From an uncultured Clostridium sp. (GTDB taxonomy: Bacteria > Bacillota > Clostridia > Lachnospirales > Lachnospiraceae): DNA of 14,365 nt. The stretch lies in NCBI GenBank assembly GCA_934438135.1, contig CAKSBP010000064.1, positions 1-14,365 of the forward strand. Reading direction: 5' to 3'. Both the position numbers and the translations under genes were made by a program. The notes under the pieces were generated by a model. That model did not search any database. It saw only the letters and a list, made by a program, of their open reading frames with translations, and was not told where the DNA came from. Of the stretch, positions 13,640 to 14,365 are shown in pieces. Position 1 is the first letter of the stretch. Each line of letters starts with the position of its first letter.

Positions 13640-14257
13640 ATGAAAAATGAAATACTATCTTACTGGGGTGTCCCTTTAAACGGCCGCTTTACTGATAATA
13701 ATAGCAATGATACATTATGTATTATTCTCCCTGGCATTGCTTATCATCTAGATCGATCCTATCTGGACTATTCAAAAAAACTAGCTTTATCCATGAAAAT
13801 GGATGTCTTTGAGATGGAATATGGTTTCCAGATTACCAGAACTTCTTTTGATATTTCTTCTCAATTCGAAATCCTTGCTTCTGAATCAATTTCTACCATT
13901 TTAAATATAATCAAAAAACCATATAAAAACTATGTCATTATTGCCAAAAGCATAGGTACCTGCATTCAAGTACTTCTGAATAAACAGCTTTCATCCAGTC
14001 TACATAATATAAAAAATATTGTTATCAGTCCTATTAATAAAACGGTCAATCTTGGAATTCCCCAAAGTTCATTAGTTTTCACAGGACTTTCCGATCCTTG
14101 GATTACTCTTGAATCTATTCAAAAAATAAGAAATATAAATAATATCCGACTTATCACAATTGACAATGCAAATCATTCCCTCGACATCCCAGGTAATGTT
14201 TTAAAAACACTAGATATCTTAAAGGAGAATTTTCTTATCATAAAAGATTTTCTATAA
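13640..14257 (+). CDS. Alpha/beta hydrolase family protein
   Basis: A 205-residue cytoplasmic protein with no signal peptide. The expected alpha/beta-hydrolase order is visible: strand and oxyanion region LCIILPGIAYHLDRSYL at about 26-42, the nucleophile elbow VIIAKSIGT with S104 (A-x-S-x-G rather than G-x-S-x-G), LVFTGLSDPW with D152, and NANHSLD with H179, giving a plausible Ser-Asp-His triad. The substrate is not deducible; small hydrolases of this kind act on esters or peptides. The start is the ATG at 13640, preceded by AAAGGA, instead of a TTG 63 bases upstream that lies in the promoter. It is the only clear plus-strand gene and ends 1 base before the terminator of the facing rRNA operon. 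It is AT-richer and richer in Asn and Ile than its neighbours by eye. Confidence 0.8.
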   Translation: MKNEILSYWGVPLNGRFTDNNSNDTLCIILPGIAYHLDRSYLDYSKKLALSMKMDVFEMEYGFQITRTSFDISSQFEILASESISTILNIIKKPYKNYVIIAKSIGTCIQVLLNKQLSSSLHNIKNIVISPINKTVNLGIPQSSLVFTGLSDPWITLESIQKIRNINNIRLITIDNANHSLDIPGNVLKTLDILKENFLIIKDFL

Positions 14258-14258
14258 C

Positions 14259-14280
14259 AAAAAAACAGCCTTTCGGCTGC
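14259..14280 (-). terminator. Terminator of the rRNA operon
   Basis: On the minus strand GCAGCC-GAAA-GGCTG, a GNRA-capped 5-bp GC-rich stem, is followed by seven Ts (14259-14265). It lies about 57 bases beyond the 23S end, with no 5S gene in between. The plus-strand hydrolase gene stops at 14257, but no T-run follows the hairpin on that strand. Confidence 0.8.
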
Positions 14281-14337
14281 CTCCTGTTTCTCCATACCTT
14301 CAAAACCACACACTGAATGCTTCCATCCATTTCCCTT

Positions 14338-14365
14338 TGATTAAGCCCTCGACCTATTAGTAACA
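14338..14365 (-). rRNA. 23S ribosomal RNA, 3' end (partial)
   Basis: The minus strand entering from the right edge reads TACTAATAGGTCGAGG followed by GCTTAATC. This is the conserved closing segment of Firmicutes 23S rRNA, part of the strand that pairs with the 23S 5' end. Only the last 28 or so bases are inside the window, and the exact 3' end is uncertain by a few bases. The 58 bases beyond it are spacer leading to the terminator. Confidence 0.85.

Overview
The window looks like chromosome from a low-GC, Gram-positive gut Clostridia, most likely Lachnospiraceae. The reasons are AT-rich DNA with strong AGGAGG-type ribosome binding sites, a YtrA-type GntR/ABC operon, a TTG-started ECF sigma gene, a very large secreted pectin esterase ending in Lys-rich Ig-like domains, and a 23S rRNA 3' end of Firmicutes type. 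The family assignment is inference; no species can be named from the sequence alone.

Layout. Nearly everything is on the minus strand. At 72-688 lies a decayed ECF sigma factor locus: a 7-bp tandem duplication breaks the sigma gene, and only 32 codons remain of the next gene, probably its membrane anti-sigma partner. Upstream (789-2684) is an intact GntR repressor, ABC ATPase and ABC permease operon, read from a near-consensus promoter buried in a perfect 19-bp inverted repeat. A metallo-beta-lactamase-fold hydrolase (2815-3648) and a methyl-accepting chemotaxis-like receptor (3778-5505) follow as separate units. The centre (5678-10477) is one 1599-residue secreted protein. It joins a pectin methylesterase (CE8-like) and a rhamnogalacturonan acetylesterase (CE12-like, SGNH) with several beta-sandwich modules, and ends in a tail of over 200 residues with no acidic residue. 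It has its own promoter, a candidate operator and a terminator. Next come a SAM methyltransferase and dihydrofolate reductase (10842-12171), probably co-transcribed, with folA first.

The region 12172-12640 is a small graveyard: an orphan promoter, Shine-Dalgarno and 4-codon ORF, and a fragment resembling a TauE/SafE-type permease. A membrane-anchored C39-like cysteine peptidase (12640-13530) and an alpha/beta hydrolase (13640-14257) then diverge from each other. The alpha/beta hydrolase ends 1 base from the terminator of an rRNA operon, whose 23S 3' end runs off the right edge. No 5S gene lies between that 23S end and the terminator.

Functionally, the main theme is pectin de-esterification at or outside the cell surface: removing methyl esters from homogalacturonan and acetyl groups from rhamnogalacturonan I prepares pectin for lyases encoded elsewhere. 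The other units are housekeeping (folate, rRNA) or envelope stress and transport (GntR/ABC, sigma). I found no CRISPR array, insertion sequence, tRNA or phage module. I see no clear undescribed multi-gene system; the most distinctive items are the esterase fusion with its acid-free tail, the sigma-gene duplication and the operator-promoter overlap.
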